Shown: positions 1 through 7,207 of the stretch, one piece after another | Position numbering within the stretch: the stretch's first letter is position 1 | Layout: every line of letters starts with the position of its first letter | Assembly (NCBI GenBank): GCA_902794535.1 | Contig: CADBHQ010000018.1 | Span: 1-62,152 of the forward strand | DNA from: Fibrobacter succinogenes | GTDB lineage: Bacteria > Fibrobacterota > Fibrobacteria > Fibrobacterales > Fibrobacteraceae | Direction: 5' to 3' | DNA: 62,152 nucleotides | The notes under the pieces: generated by a model | Seen by the model: only the letters and a program-made list of their open reading frames with translations | What the model was told of the DNA's origin: nothing | Database searches by the model: none | Program-made: the position numbers and the translations under genes

Positions 1-156
1 CAGATGGACAAGGAAGGCTTCGGCAACTGCACGAACCTTTACGAATGCCAGGCTGCATGCCCGAAGGGTATCACCGTGGATTACATCGCCAAGATGAACC
101 GCGAATACCTCGGCGCTACCGTGACCTACGCCGAAAAGGTGTACGGCAAAGACTAG
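1..156 (+). CDS. sdhB: Succinate dehydrogenase/fumarate reductase iron-sulfur subunit, C-terminal fragment
   Basis: The window opens inside this gene. The last 51 codons in frame 1 read [17 protein letters not shown]..., with the C-x5-C-x3-CP spacing ([17 protein letters not shown]) that supplies cysteine ligands of the 3Fe-4S/4Fe-4S clusters in the SdhB/FrdB ferredoxin-like C-terminal domain, ending in a TAG. The subunit passes electrons between the flavoprotein and the membrane anchor in succinate/fumarate interconversion, which fits an organism that makes succinate by fumarate reduction (family knowledge). The flavoprotein and anchor genes would lie to the left, outside the window. The SdhB versus FrdB label cannot be settled from this fragment. 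Confidence 0.88.
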   Translation, partial: QMDKEGFGNCTNLYECQAACPKGITVDYIAKMNREYLGATVTYAEKVYGKD

Positions 157-171
157 CAAGGCGAGTGTCGC

Positions 172-193
172 GGCGAAGTGCTTGCATTTCGCC
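172..193 (+). repeat. Hairpin downstream of sdhB, repeat-like
   Basis: GGCGAAGTGC and GCATTTCGCC form a 10-bp stem with one G-T pair around TT. No T-tract follows, so a terminator role is unlikely. The flanking GC-rich tract to about 250 resembles intergenic repeat sequence more than a gene, and no ORF with a start signal was found. Confidence 0.35.
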
Positions 194-262
194 ATGACCG
201 AGCCGCAGCGAGTCTGCGCTTAAGCCCGTAGGGCGCAAGCGCAACGACTAATTCGATTATAT

Positions 263-295
263 AAAAAGGGACCGCAGCGATGCGGCCCTTTTTGG
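263..295 (+). terminator. Rho-independent terminator after sdhB
   Basis: AAAAAGGG, a bulged A, CCGCA, loop GCGA, then TGCGGCCCTTTTT. The stem is about 13 bp and ends in a T-run. It separates the sdhB transcript from the LuxR-type regulator. Confidence 0.75.
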
Positions 296-367
296 CATAT
301 AAATGAAATAAATAAAAAAAACAGATATTTTTTATGGTTGAGTTTCTATAAAATCTAACTTTATAGA

Positions 368-375
368 TATATTTG
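368..375 (+). promoter_or_regulatory. TATATTTG promoter box of the LuxR-type gene
   Basis: Exact match to TAnnTTTG, the Bacteroidetes -7 element, ending 7 nt before the ATG at 383. No Shine-Dalgarno sequence lies between. A clear -33 TTTG was not seen. Confidence 0.5.
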
Positions 376-382
376 CTTATGT

Positions 383-1717
383 ATGGCAGAGCCTTGTAAA
401 TGTTTAACATCGCGACAAAAGGAAATCCTCTCCTTGCTTCGTAAGGGGCTTACGAATGCTGAAATTTGCAAGGCGTTGAACATTTCGGCGAATACGGTCA
501 AGGTGCATTTGGCCAACATTTACAAGATTCTCGATGTTTCGAACAGGACCGAAGCGGTGTCTGTCGATATTGAAGAAAGTAATGAAAATTCAGCTGTTGA
601 CGAAGAAATCCACATCGCATTTATAGATGGGAAATCCTTGGACGGTTGTTCCCCCGCAAAAGAGCTTTACCTATCTATCATACAAGCCTTGAACCGGTAT
701 CGGCTTTTTTCGATCAACGAGAGTGAAGAAGCTTCGGCTCCGGCAACGTATCAAGTCAAAATATCCCCGGTCTTGAATAAGGAAAACACCTTCTTTGTAA
801 CTCTATACAAAGGAAAAACGGCAGATATTCTTTGGTCGGAATCGCTACAGGTTAACGCTAACGACGATTTTGAACTGATGGGGACGCAGGTGGCAATGCA
901 AATCTTTAGGCTATTGTTCCATTCGGCGGCGCAGACTTATGAACAAAATAAAGAATTGTTTCCCCGGTGGTGGTATGCCACTTCTTTTGCCAATGTCAAA
1001 ATAGATAATATCTGCCGGGGTTCGTTTGATGAAATAATCAACGAATTGGAGCCGTTGGCTAAAGCGGAGAAAAGCCCCATATTTGTACCCTATACGCTTG
1101 TTTGGGCCTATTATGTTGCCATAACGGAATCCTGGGTGAACGCTAAAGAGTATGTTGCAAAAATAGAATCGCTTGCCTGTGCTGCTATGCGGAAGAATCC
1201 CTATTCTGTATACGCCCAGTTCATGATGGCGGTATACAATATGGCGATTGGGAACAAGAATGGAGCAGTTCCTTACCTTCGGCAGATTTTGGCGGATCTT
1301 CCGCAGTGTGTTAGGTCTCGGCGTATTTTGGTTCAGCTCTGTATGTTTGCGGGGCAAATGGACGAGGCCTTGCATTTGCTGAATGAAGGCTCCCGATTTA
1401 TTAAAGGGCCAGAAGGCGTGCTCCTTCATTCTACACCAAGGGCGTTCATCTTTTTCTTGCAGGGCAAGTTTGCGGAATGTGAAGAAACGTTGAATCAAGT
1501 TTTGATGTTCCATCCGGAATCGACCTTAGCAAGGCTTATGCTGATTGCCTGCAATAACAAGAGGGGCAATTTCAAGGAAAGCGAAAAGCATAGACAAGTG
1601 TTTTTTGAATACCATCCGAATTTCCAGAAGTCTGACCTGGAGCAAATTCTGAAGGGGATTCCTTCGCCGACGAAGGAAACTCTTCTTGATAGCGTTAGCA
1701 ACGTTTTTACGCTATAA
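383..1717 (+). CDS. LuxR-type HTH regulator with TPR-like C-terminal half
   Basis: 444 aa. Residues about 7-62 form a LuxR/GerE helix-turn-helix (SRQKEILSLLRKGLTNAEIC, then ISANTVKVHLANIYKIL), here at the N-terminus rather than the usual C-terminus. The remainder has no receiver domain. It shows an alpha/beta stretch (about 75-190) followed by helical repeats (about 200-430) resembling TPR units, an arrangement like the CadC/adenylate-cyclase-associated regulators with N-terminal HTH and TPR tail. There is no signal peptide or membrane segment, so it is probably cytoplasmic. The start follows TATATTTG by 7 nt with no ribosome binding site. The gene lies 160 bp upstream of an amino-acid ABC operon in the same direction, but a regulatory link is only inference. 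Confidence 0.75.
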   Translation: MAEPCKCLTSRQKEILSLLRKGLTNAEICKALNISANTVKVHLANIYKILDVSNRTEAVSVDIEESNENSAVDEEIHIAFIDGKSLDGCSPAKELYLSIIQALNRYRLFSINESEEASAPATYQVKISPVLNKENTFFVTLYKGKTADILWSESLQVNANDDFELMGTQVAMQIFRLLFHSAAQTYEQNKELFPRWWYATSFANVKIDNICRGSFDEIINELEPLAKAEKSPIFVPYTLVWAYYVAITESWVNAKEYVAKIESLACAAMRKNPYSVYAQFMMAVYNMAIGNKNGAVPYLRQILADLPQCVRSRRILVQLCMFAGQMDEALHLLNEGSRFIKGPEGVLLHSTPRAFIFFLQGKFAECEETLNQVLMFHPESTLARLMLIACNNKRGNFKESEKHRQVFFEYHPNFQKSDLEQILKGIPSPTKETLLDSVSNVFTL

Positions 1718-1813
1718 AACAAGCAAAAATAACCCGTTTGGGCTATAGACAAGTAATACCGTCGTTGTTTATTTTTAAAAAGGTTAGGGGATTTTTTATT
1801 TCTAAACACCTCG

Positions 1814-1851
1814 CTCATGACGGTTTAATTTTAGATCGTCATGAGTTTTTT
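1814..1851 (+). promoter_or_regulatory. 9-bp perfect inverted repeat; terminator or operator ahead of the ABC operon
   Basis: CTCATGACG (1814-1822) and CGTCATGAG (1837-1845) are perfect complements separated by 14 nt and followed by TTTTTT. As RNA it could end the LuxR-gene transcript. As DNA it lies immediately 5' of the TATATTTG box at 1851, where a dimeric regulator would block the promoter. Both roles are possible. Confidence 0.6.
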
Positions 1852-1858
1852 ATATTTG
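1851..1858 (+). promoter_or_regulatory. TATATTTG promoter box of the amino-acid ABC operon
   Basis: Exact TAnnTTTG match beginning at the last T of the hairpin tail. The start codon is 18 nt downstream with a good GGAG Shine-Dalgarno sequence, so the leader is very short but not absent. Confidence 0.5.
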
Positions 1859-1876
1859 GTAAAAAAAGGAGTTTCA

Positions 1877-2665
1877 ATGAAAAAAATCTTTGCGATGCTT
1901 GCGGCGTTTGCTTGTGCCGCTGTTTTTTCTGCCTGTAACGACCAAAAGGCAGAACAGTCTACTGCTGACGAATCCCTGAACAAGGTGAAGGCTGCAGGCG
2001 AGTTCGTGCTCGGTCTCGACGACTCCTTCCCGCCGATGGGTTTCCGCGACAAGGACAACAACATTGTGGGTTTTGATATTGACCTTGCTACAGAAGTTTG
2101 CGCTCGCCTGGGCGTGAAGCTCAAGACGCAGCCGATTTCCTGGGACGCCAAGGAACAGGAATTGAATACCGGCAAAATCGACTGCATTTGGAACGGTATG
2201 AGCGTGGACAGCGCTCGCGCCGCCGCGATGAACTTGAGCGACGCGTACCTCACGAACCGCATGATCTTTACCGTGAAGGACAAGGCTCTTACAAAACTCG
2301 AAGCTCTCAAGGGCAAGAAGATTGCCGTGCAGAACGGCTCTACCGCCCAGAAGTTGCTCGATGCTTCCGAAGCGGGTAAGGCTGCCAAGGAAATCGTTCC
2401 GTTTGATGACAACCAGACGGCTCTCATGGATTTGGACAAGGGCGGTGTCGATGCCGTGTTCCTCGACGAAATCGTAGCTAAGTACTGGATTGTTGAAAAT
2501 GCTAAGGACTACATTGTCCTCGAAGAAGGCCTTTCGGACGAAGTCTATGCCGTTGGTTTCCGCAAGAAGGACAAGGCTCTCCGCAATGCCGTGAACTCGA
2601 CCTTGGCTGCAATGAAAGCTGATGGCAAGTTCGACGAAATCTATGCCAAGTGGTTCGGTAAGTAG
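1877..2665 (+). CDS. Amino-acid ABC transporter substrate-binding lipoprotein 1
   Basis: 262 aa. The N-terminus MKKIFAMLAAFACAAVFSAC is a lipoprotein signal with lipobox FSAC. The mature part is a family-3 (HisJ/GlnH-type) periplasmic binding protein: LGLDDSFPPMGF, IVGFDIDLATEVCARLG, and DAVFLDE near the end. It captures a polar amino acid for the adjacent permease and ATPase; the ligand is not predictable. ATG 1877 is chosen because GGAG lies at 1868-1871 and the signal peptide starts there, rather than the in-frame ATG at 1841 inside the upstream inverted repeat. Its stop overlaps the GTG of the permease gene (TAGTG). A close paralogue ends the operon (4158). Confidence 0.9.
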   Translation: MKKIFAMLAAFACAAVFSACNDQKAEQSTADESLNKVKAAGEFVLGLDDSFPPMGFRDKDNNIVGFDIDLATEVCARLGVKLKTQPISWDAKEQELNTGKIDCIWNGMSVDSARAAAMNLSDAYLTNRMIFTVKDKALTKLEALKGKKIAVQNGSTAQKLLDASEAGKAAKEIVPFDDNQTALMDLDKGGVDAVFLDEIVAKYWIVENAKDYIVLEEGLSDEVYAVGFRKKDKALRNAVNSTLAAMKADGKFDEIYAKWFGK

Positions 2666-3324
2666 TGTCTGACTTAAGTTCTCTGTTGCCCATTCTCTGG
2701 GGCGGTTTCTGCACGACGCTCGCCATATTCGGACTGACGCTCCTGTTCTCGATTCCGCTCGGTCTTTTGATTGCCGTGCTCAAAATGAGCAAGTGGCGAG
2801 TGGTGCGTTACCCGGTGTCGTTCTACATCTCGGTGATGCGTGGAACGCCGCTCTTGTTGCAGATTGTGGCAATTTATTTTGGCTCGTATTACCTGAGCGA
2901 ATATTCGGGACTCGGATTTTCGTTTGACCGATTCCCGGCGGTGATTGTCGCTTTTTCGATAAACTATGCGGCGTACTTTGCCGAAATTTTCCGCGGCGGA
3001 ATCCAGTCTATTCCGAAGGGACAGTACGAAGCCGCCTACATGCTCGGCATGACCCGTACGCAGACGTTTTTCCGCATTATTTTACCACAAGTGGTAAAGC
3101 GCGTGGTGCCCGCGAGTGCAAACGAAGTGATTACCTTGGTAAAGGATACATCGCTTGCGCAGGTGATTGCAGTGACGGAACTTTTTGCTTTGGCCAAGAA
3201 ACAGCAGGCGGCATACGCCAGCATTTATCCGCTGTTCGTGGCAGGTGTGTTCTACTATGTGGCAAACCTTTTGCTGAGCGTGCTTTTCGCCTATCTGGAA
3301 CGCAAGCTCGACTACTATAAGTGA
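2665..3324 (+). CDS. Polar amino-acid ABC transporter permease (HisM/GlnP type)
   Basis: 219 aa with about five hydrophobic segments. The EAA loop YEAAYMLGMTRTQTFFRIIL lies near residues 120-139, where the ATPase docks. Family knowledge: His/Glu/Gln permeases often work as homodimers, consistent with one permease gene here. The GTG start overlaps the stop of the binding-protein gene by one base, and its own stop overlaps the next gene's possible GTG, so translation is probably coupled. The length is normal for the family. Confidence 0.92.
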   Translation: MSDLSSLLPILWGGFCTTLAIFGLTLLFSIPLGLLIAVLKMSKWRVVRYPVSFYISVMRGTPLLLQIVAIYFGSYYLSEYSGLGFSFDRFPAVIVAFSINYAAYFAEIFRGGIQSIPKGQYEAAYMLGMTRTQTFFRIILPQVVKRVVPASANEVITLVKDTSLAQVIAVTELFALAKKQQAAYASIYPLFVAGVFYYVANLLLSVLFAYLERKLDYYK

Positions 3325-3332
3325 GGTCCGTG

Positions 3333-4097
3333 ATGCCGATTCTTAAAGTGGAACATGTCAAGAAATTGTTTGGCAACTTGAATGTGCTTAAGGATATCTC
3401 GTTCGAACTGAATGCGGGCGAGGTGCTTTCGATTATCGGTCCGAGCGGTTCCGGCAAGAGTACGCTGTTGCGTTGCATTACCCAGCTTGAAACGGTGAAC
3501 GGCGGCTTGGTGCAGGTCGATGGCAAGGATATGGTGCAGTCGGGTGACAAGGGAACTCCGGTGTATGCGCCGGCAAAGGTGCTGCGCGAAATCCGCCTCT
3601 CCACAGGGCTCGTGTTCCAGAACTTCAATCTGTTCCCGCATTTGACGGTGCTCCAGAATCTTTGCCTGGCTCCGGTGCGTGTGCTGGGTGTTTCCCGTGA
3701 ACAAGCTCGTGAAACGGGAAAATCTCTGCTCAAGCGTATGGGCCTCGAAGGCAAGGAAAAGGCTTACCCTTGTGAACTCAGCGGTGGCCAGCAGCAGCGA
3801 GTGTCCATTGCCCGCGCCTTGGCCATGAACCCGAAGATTCTTTTCTTTGACGAACCGACTTCTGCGCTGGATCCGGAACTCACCGGCGAAGTGCTCAAGA
3901 TTATCAAGAAGCTAGCCGAAGAAAAGATGACCATGGTTATCGTGACGCATGAAATGGCTTTTGCCCGCGATGTGGCGGACAAGGTTATCTTTATGGACGG
4001 CGGCTATATTGTCGAACAGGGAACTCCAGATTTCGTGTTCAACCAGTCTGGGAACGAACGCTTGTCGCAGTTCTTGTCAAGATTCTCTAAAAATTGA
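3333..4097 (+). CDS. Amino-acid ABC transporter ATP-binding protein (GlnQ/HisP type)
   Basis: 254 aa from ATG 3333. Walker A GPSGSGKST at residues 36-44, Q-loop in LVFQNFNLFPHLT, signature LSGGQQQR at 149-156, Walker B ILFFDEPTSALD with D173/E174, and a switch histidine in IVTHEMAF. It powers uptake through the HisM-like permease. A GTG at 3321 overlapping the permease stop is an alternative start, but GAGG at 3323-3326 is well spaced for the ATG at 3333, and residue 2 onward fits the family N-terminus. A weaker-fitting insert follows the first beta sheet (QSGDKGTPVYAPAKVLREIR), as in other GlnQ proteins. Confidence 0.93.
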   Translation: MPILKVEHVKKLFGNLNVLKDISFELNAGEVLSIIGPSGSGKSTLLRCITQLETVNGGLVQVDGKDMVQSGDKGTPVYAPAKVLREIRLSTGLVFQNFNLFPHLTVLQNLCLAPVRVLGVSREQARETGKSLLKRMGLEGKEKAYPCELSGGQQQRVSIARALAMNPKILFFDEPTSALDPELTGEVLKIIKKLAEEKMTMVIVTHEMAFARDVADKVIFMDGGYIVEQGTPDFVFNQSGNERLSQFLSRFSKN

Positions 4098-4157
4098 AGT
4101 CATTTCATATAGCTCTTTTTGCAAATATTTCTTATTTTTTATTGCAAAGGAGCTAAT

Positions 4158-4955
4158 ATGAATAGGTATTTCGCATTTGCGGCCTTCGTTGCCGCTATTG
4201 CTTTTTCCGTTGTATTTTCAGCTTGTAGTGAAAAGAAAGATTCTACACTGAATCAAGATCAGTCTTTTGAAAATGTGAAAAAAGCTGGCGCTTTGGTAAT
4301 GGGCCACATGGGTGATTTTCCGCCCATGGTCTTTATGGATAAGGACAGCAATTTTATAGGGTTCGATGTGGACCTTGCAAATGAAGTTTGCGCTCGCTTA
4401 GGGGTGAAACTTGAATTGCGTTTGATTTCTTGGTCAGATAAAGAAAAAGCTTTGTATGATGGAAACATTGACTGCGTTTGGAACGGTATGAGTGTCGATG
4501 AAAAGCGTGCTTCGGATATGAATCTGAGCGACCCTTACCTCACGAACAGACTGGTTTTCATGGTAAAGAGTAAGTCCTATAACAGCTTGGATTCTTTGAA
4601 GGGTAAAAAGATTGGCGTTCAGCATGCTTCGACTGCTTGGTCGATGCTGGAACAGTCCGAAATGAAAAAGGACATGAAGGAAATTGTGCTGTTTGAAAGC
4701 ATGAGCCTTGCGCTGGAAGCCATGGAGCAAGATTCTGTTGACGCCGTGTTCGGAGACGAAGTGTCCGCCAAGTACTGGAATGTTTTGAATAACAAGGATT
4801 TCGTTGCCTTGGAAGATGGCTTGCACAATGAATTTTATGCCGTCGGTTTCCGTAAGGCTGACAAGGTTCTCCGCGATACAATAAATGCCGTCCTTACTTC
4901 GATGAAGAAAGACGGCAAATTCGTTGATATTACAGTCAAGTGGTTCGGTAAATAG
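4158..4955 (+). CDS. Amino-acid ABC transporter substrate-binding lipoprotein 2
   Basis: 265 aa, a paralogue of the first binding protein in the operon. It shares CARLGVKL, DC(I/V)WNGMSVD and NLSD-YLTNR almost word for word, and ends in the same KWFGK. The lipobox is FSAC. Around the ligand pocket it reads MGHMGDFPPMVF where the first copy reads LGLDDSFPPMGF, suggesting a different ligand range for the same permease (inference). ATG 4158 follows AAAGGAG by 6 nt. The gene ends exactly where the convergent gene begins (TAG at 4955, TAA complement at 4956). Confidence 0.88.
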   Translation: MNRYFAFAAFVAAIAFSVVFSACSEKKDSTLNQDQSFENVKKAGALVMGHMGDFPPMVFMDKDSNFIGFDVDLANEVCARLGVKLELRLISWSDKEKALYDGNIDCVWNGMSVDEKRASDMNLSDPYLTNRLVFMVKSKSYNSLDSLKGKKIGVQHASTAWSMLEQSEMKKDMKEIVLFESMSLALEAMEQDSVDAVFGDEVSAKYWNVLNNKDFVALEDGLHNEFYAVGFRKADKVLRDTINAVLTSMKKDGKFVDITVKWFGK

Positions 4956-5735
4956 TTACCGGTACTGAGCACTCCAGCGGCGCTTGAAGCGGGGCTCGTC
5001 TAGGACTTTGGCCCAGATGAATCCCTTGCGCACGTCGGTGAGACTCCTGGTCGAAACAAGGGGCGCACGTCGCGGAGCCTGATCGGTTCCGCTTGCGGTA
5101 TCATTTCCCATGAATGCGGCTGCAGATTCGCGTGCAGACTTGGCTCGTTCTTCGAGAGCGTTTAACTCCCGCTGGCGTTCCAGTTCCTTGCGGTGCAAAT
5201 CTTCCATTTCAGAATCAGTGTCATCCTGAGCCTGTCGAAGAGCCTCATTTCTTTCTTGCTCGGCACGCTTTTCGTGACTGAGTAAGTTGTCGAGTTCTTC
5301 TAAGTCATGCACGAGCACGTCGCAGTCGCCTTCGCCCATGTCGTGGCCCACAATGCGGTGGGCTTGCAAATCCATCAGCATTTCGGCGGCGGTGTTTTCG
5401 TCAACATCGAATTCTTCCATCAAGAATTCCAAGTTGATAAAATCCACCCCGATCACGACTTCGGCAATGTCGCGAAGTGTGAGCGGCTGATCCGGATCGC
5501 GCCTTTCTACAGGGGGCGTGGGCGGCTCGATGTTGCCTTGGGTCGCCTGGCGTTGTGCGTTTTCGAACTGGCGAATCAAATCTTGCAGAGAACGCGGCGG
5601 CTGATTTCCTTGCGGTTCAGCCGGCTCTGCATTACGCTGGCGGGGGAGCGGCTTTTGCTGCTCCTTGGTCTTGTTCGCCATACTCTGGATTATCGCAACA
5701 ACGACTGCGATGCCTATGAAGATTAGGGTTTCCAT
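4956..5735 (-). CDS. Membrane-anchored protein of unknown function with a repeat-derived peptide
   Basis: 259 aa, family not recognised. Residues 2-19 are a single hydrophobic anchor, followed by a Gln/Pro-rich linker (about 25-80). A compact region about 85-145 (LEFLMEEFDVDENTAAEMLM, then HRIVGHDM) has the look of a winged helix such as the FtsK gamma fold, a weak resemblance only. A charged coiled-coil-like tract follows (about 150-200). Residues about 165-172, LRQAQDDT, are encoded by a dispersed palindromic repeat (5219-5241) read in frame. It is the last gene of the nfeD-floA run, 16 bp after floA. Confidence 0.6.
   Translation of the reverse strand: METLIFIGIAVVVAIIQSMANKTKEQQKPLPRQRNAEPAEPQGNQPPRSLQDLIRQFENAQRQATQGNIEPPTPPVERRDPDQPLTLRDIAEVVIGVDFINLEFLMEEFDVDENTAAEMLMDLQAHRIVGHDMGEGDCDVLVHDLEELDNLLSHEKRAEQERNEALRQAQDDTDSEMEDLHRKELERQRELNALEERAKSARESAAAFMGNDTASGTDQAPRRAPLVSTRSLTDVRKGFIWAKVLDEPRFKRRWSAQYR
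5219..5241. repeat. Short dispersed repeat inside the 4956-5735 gene
   Basis: TGTCATCCTGAGCCTGTCGA and the following AG match the TGTCATCCTGAGC...GTCGAAG scaffold also present at 25219 and 46881, here without the inner hairpin. It is read in frame as LRQAQDDT on the minus strand. Confidence 0.7.
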
Positions 5736-5751
5736 ATTGCCCTACAATCGC

Positions 5752-6723
5752 TTACTTGGCCTCGGGTGCGCTGCCGATTTCCTTGCGCATCTGCGTGTCG
5801 GCTTCGATATTCTTGAGGTTGTAATAGTCCATCACGCCGAGCTTGCCGTCGCGAAGGGCCGATGCCATAGCCATCGGAATCTGGGCTTCGGCTTCCACGA
5901 GCTTGGCCTTCATTTCCATGACCTTAGCCTTCATTTCCTGTTCGGCAGCGTAAGCCATAGCGCGGCGTTCTTCTGCCTTAGCCTGTGCAATCTTCTTGTC
6001 GGCTTCGGCACGGTCGGTTTCAAGGATAGCGCCAATGTTCTGGCCCACGTCTACGTCGGCGATATCGATCGAAAGAATTTCGAATGCGGTACCAGCATCA
6101 AGGCCAGAGGCGAGCACCTTCTTAGAAATCATGTTCGGGTTTTCGAGCACGTCTTTGTGGCTCTTTGCAGAGCCGATAGAAGAAACGATACCTTCGCCCA
6201 CGCGAGCGACCACAGTGTCTTCGCCTGCGCCACCCACCAACTTCTGGATGCTTGCGCGCACGGTAATGCGGGTCACGGCATGCAGCTGAATACCGTCGAG
6301 AGCCACAGCGGAAACCTTCGGCGTTTCAATCACCTTCGGGTTCACGGACATCTGCACGGCTTCGAGCACGTTACGGCCTGCAAGGTCAATAGCGGCGGCT
6401 TCCTTAAAGTCGAGCTTGATGTTTGCCTTGTTGGCAGCAATCAAAGCCTGAATTACGCGGAGCACGTTACCGCGGGAAAGATAGTGGGCTTCGAGCAGGT
6501 TGGTGTCTACGGGCAGGCCTGCCTTGCAGCTAAGAATGCGGGCTTCCACAATCACCTGCGGCGGAACCTTACGCAGGCGCATACCGATAAGCTGGAAAAT
6601 GCTCACGTTTGCCTTGGAGAACAAGGCCTGCAGCCACAGGCTGAAGAACTTGCCGATAAAGGCGAGGAGGATGATAACGGCAATAGCCGCGATAATGATT
6701 CCGACGATTAAAAGAGTGTCCAT
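5752..6723 (-). CDS. floA: Flotillin-like protein FloA (UPF0365)
   Basis: 323 aa. An N-terminal membrane hairpin ([20 protein letters not shown]) is followed by the UPF0365/FloA core ([40 protein letters not shown]) and a long Ala/Glu/Lys coiled coil ([20 protein letters not shown]). Flotillins scaffold protein complexes in functional membrane microdomains. Length and N-terminus match the family. GGAG precedes the ATG. It lies downstream of an NfeD-family gene in the same direction, the arrangement known from the Bacillus yqeZ-floA operon, so the two products probably act together in the membrane. Confidence 0.93.
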   Translation of the reverse strand: MDTLLIVGIIIAAIAVIILLAFIGKFFSLWLQALFSKANVSIFQLIGMRLRKVPPQVIVEARILSCKAGLPVDTNLLEAHYLSRGNVLRVIQALIAANKANIKLDFKEAAAIDLAGRNVLEAVQMSVNPKVIETPKVSAVALDGIQLHAVTRITVRASIQKLVGGAGEDTVVARVGEGIVSSIGSAKSHKDVLENPNMISKKVLASGLDAGTAFEILSIDIADVDVGQNIGAILETDRAEADKKIAQAKAEERRAMAYAAEQEMKAKVMEMKAKLVEAEAQIPMAMASALRDGKLGVMDYYNLKNIEADTQMRKEIGSAPEAK

Positions 6724-6757
6724 TTTTTTTCTCCGGTGTTATTTTCTTTAATTTACG

Positions 6758-7207
6758 TTATTTGTCTTCGTCAAAAAAAGATTCTTTGATTTTTTTTCGA
6801 ATTTGAGGAACATAGAAAAGATAAAATATTGAGAGACCGTCAATGATGATGGCGGTTATCAGCCATTTCACATGAATTAAATGATATAAATCAAACAGTT
6901 CTCCAAGTATCGAACATGTTAGAACAAGAGCGAACGGAGCGATGAATATTTGTATCCATATGGAGGGGAAAAAGATCAGCTTTCGTGCTGTGTCCGCACT
7001 GATGTTTTTCTTAAAGACCAGTAAGTGTAGCAGACTGATAGGGGCGCCTAATACAATTGGCAATGTTAGAAGCAGAAGAAGTAGTACTGTAAAATCTTCG
7101 CTTTTTCTAGTGTTCAATATTGCCATGGAATAGAGAGGCGCAATGGAGAGCAATATGGAGCTCACCATTGATAGGAATATTAATTTTTTACTCTGAAATT
7201 TTTTCAT
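6758..7207 (-). CDS. Four-segment small membrane protein, unknown
   Basis: 149 aa, family not recognised. About four hydrophobic segments (starting FLSMVSSILLSIAPLYSMAI; VLLLLLLTLPIVLGAPISLL; IFIAPFALVLTCSIL; WLITAIIIDGLSIFYLF) end in a basic and acidic tail. It sits between nfeD and floA: its ATG overlaps the nfeD stop (ATGA) and floA begins 34 bp beyond its end. Base composition is AT-richer than in its neighbours, which may mark it as a later arrival. A role with the NfeD/flotillin pair is inference from position. Confidence 0.6.
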   Translation of the reverse strand: MKKFQSKKLIFLSMVSSILLSIAPLYSMAILNTRKSEDFTVLLLLLLTLPIVLGAPISLLHLLVFKKNISADTARKLIFFPSIWIQIFIAPFALVLTCSILGELFDLYHLIHVKWLITAIIIDGLSIFYLFYVPQIRKKIKESFFDEDK

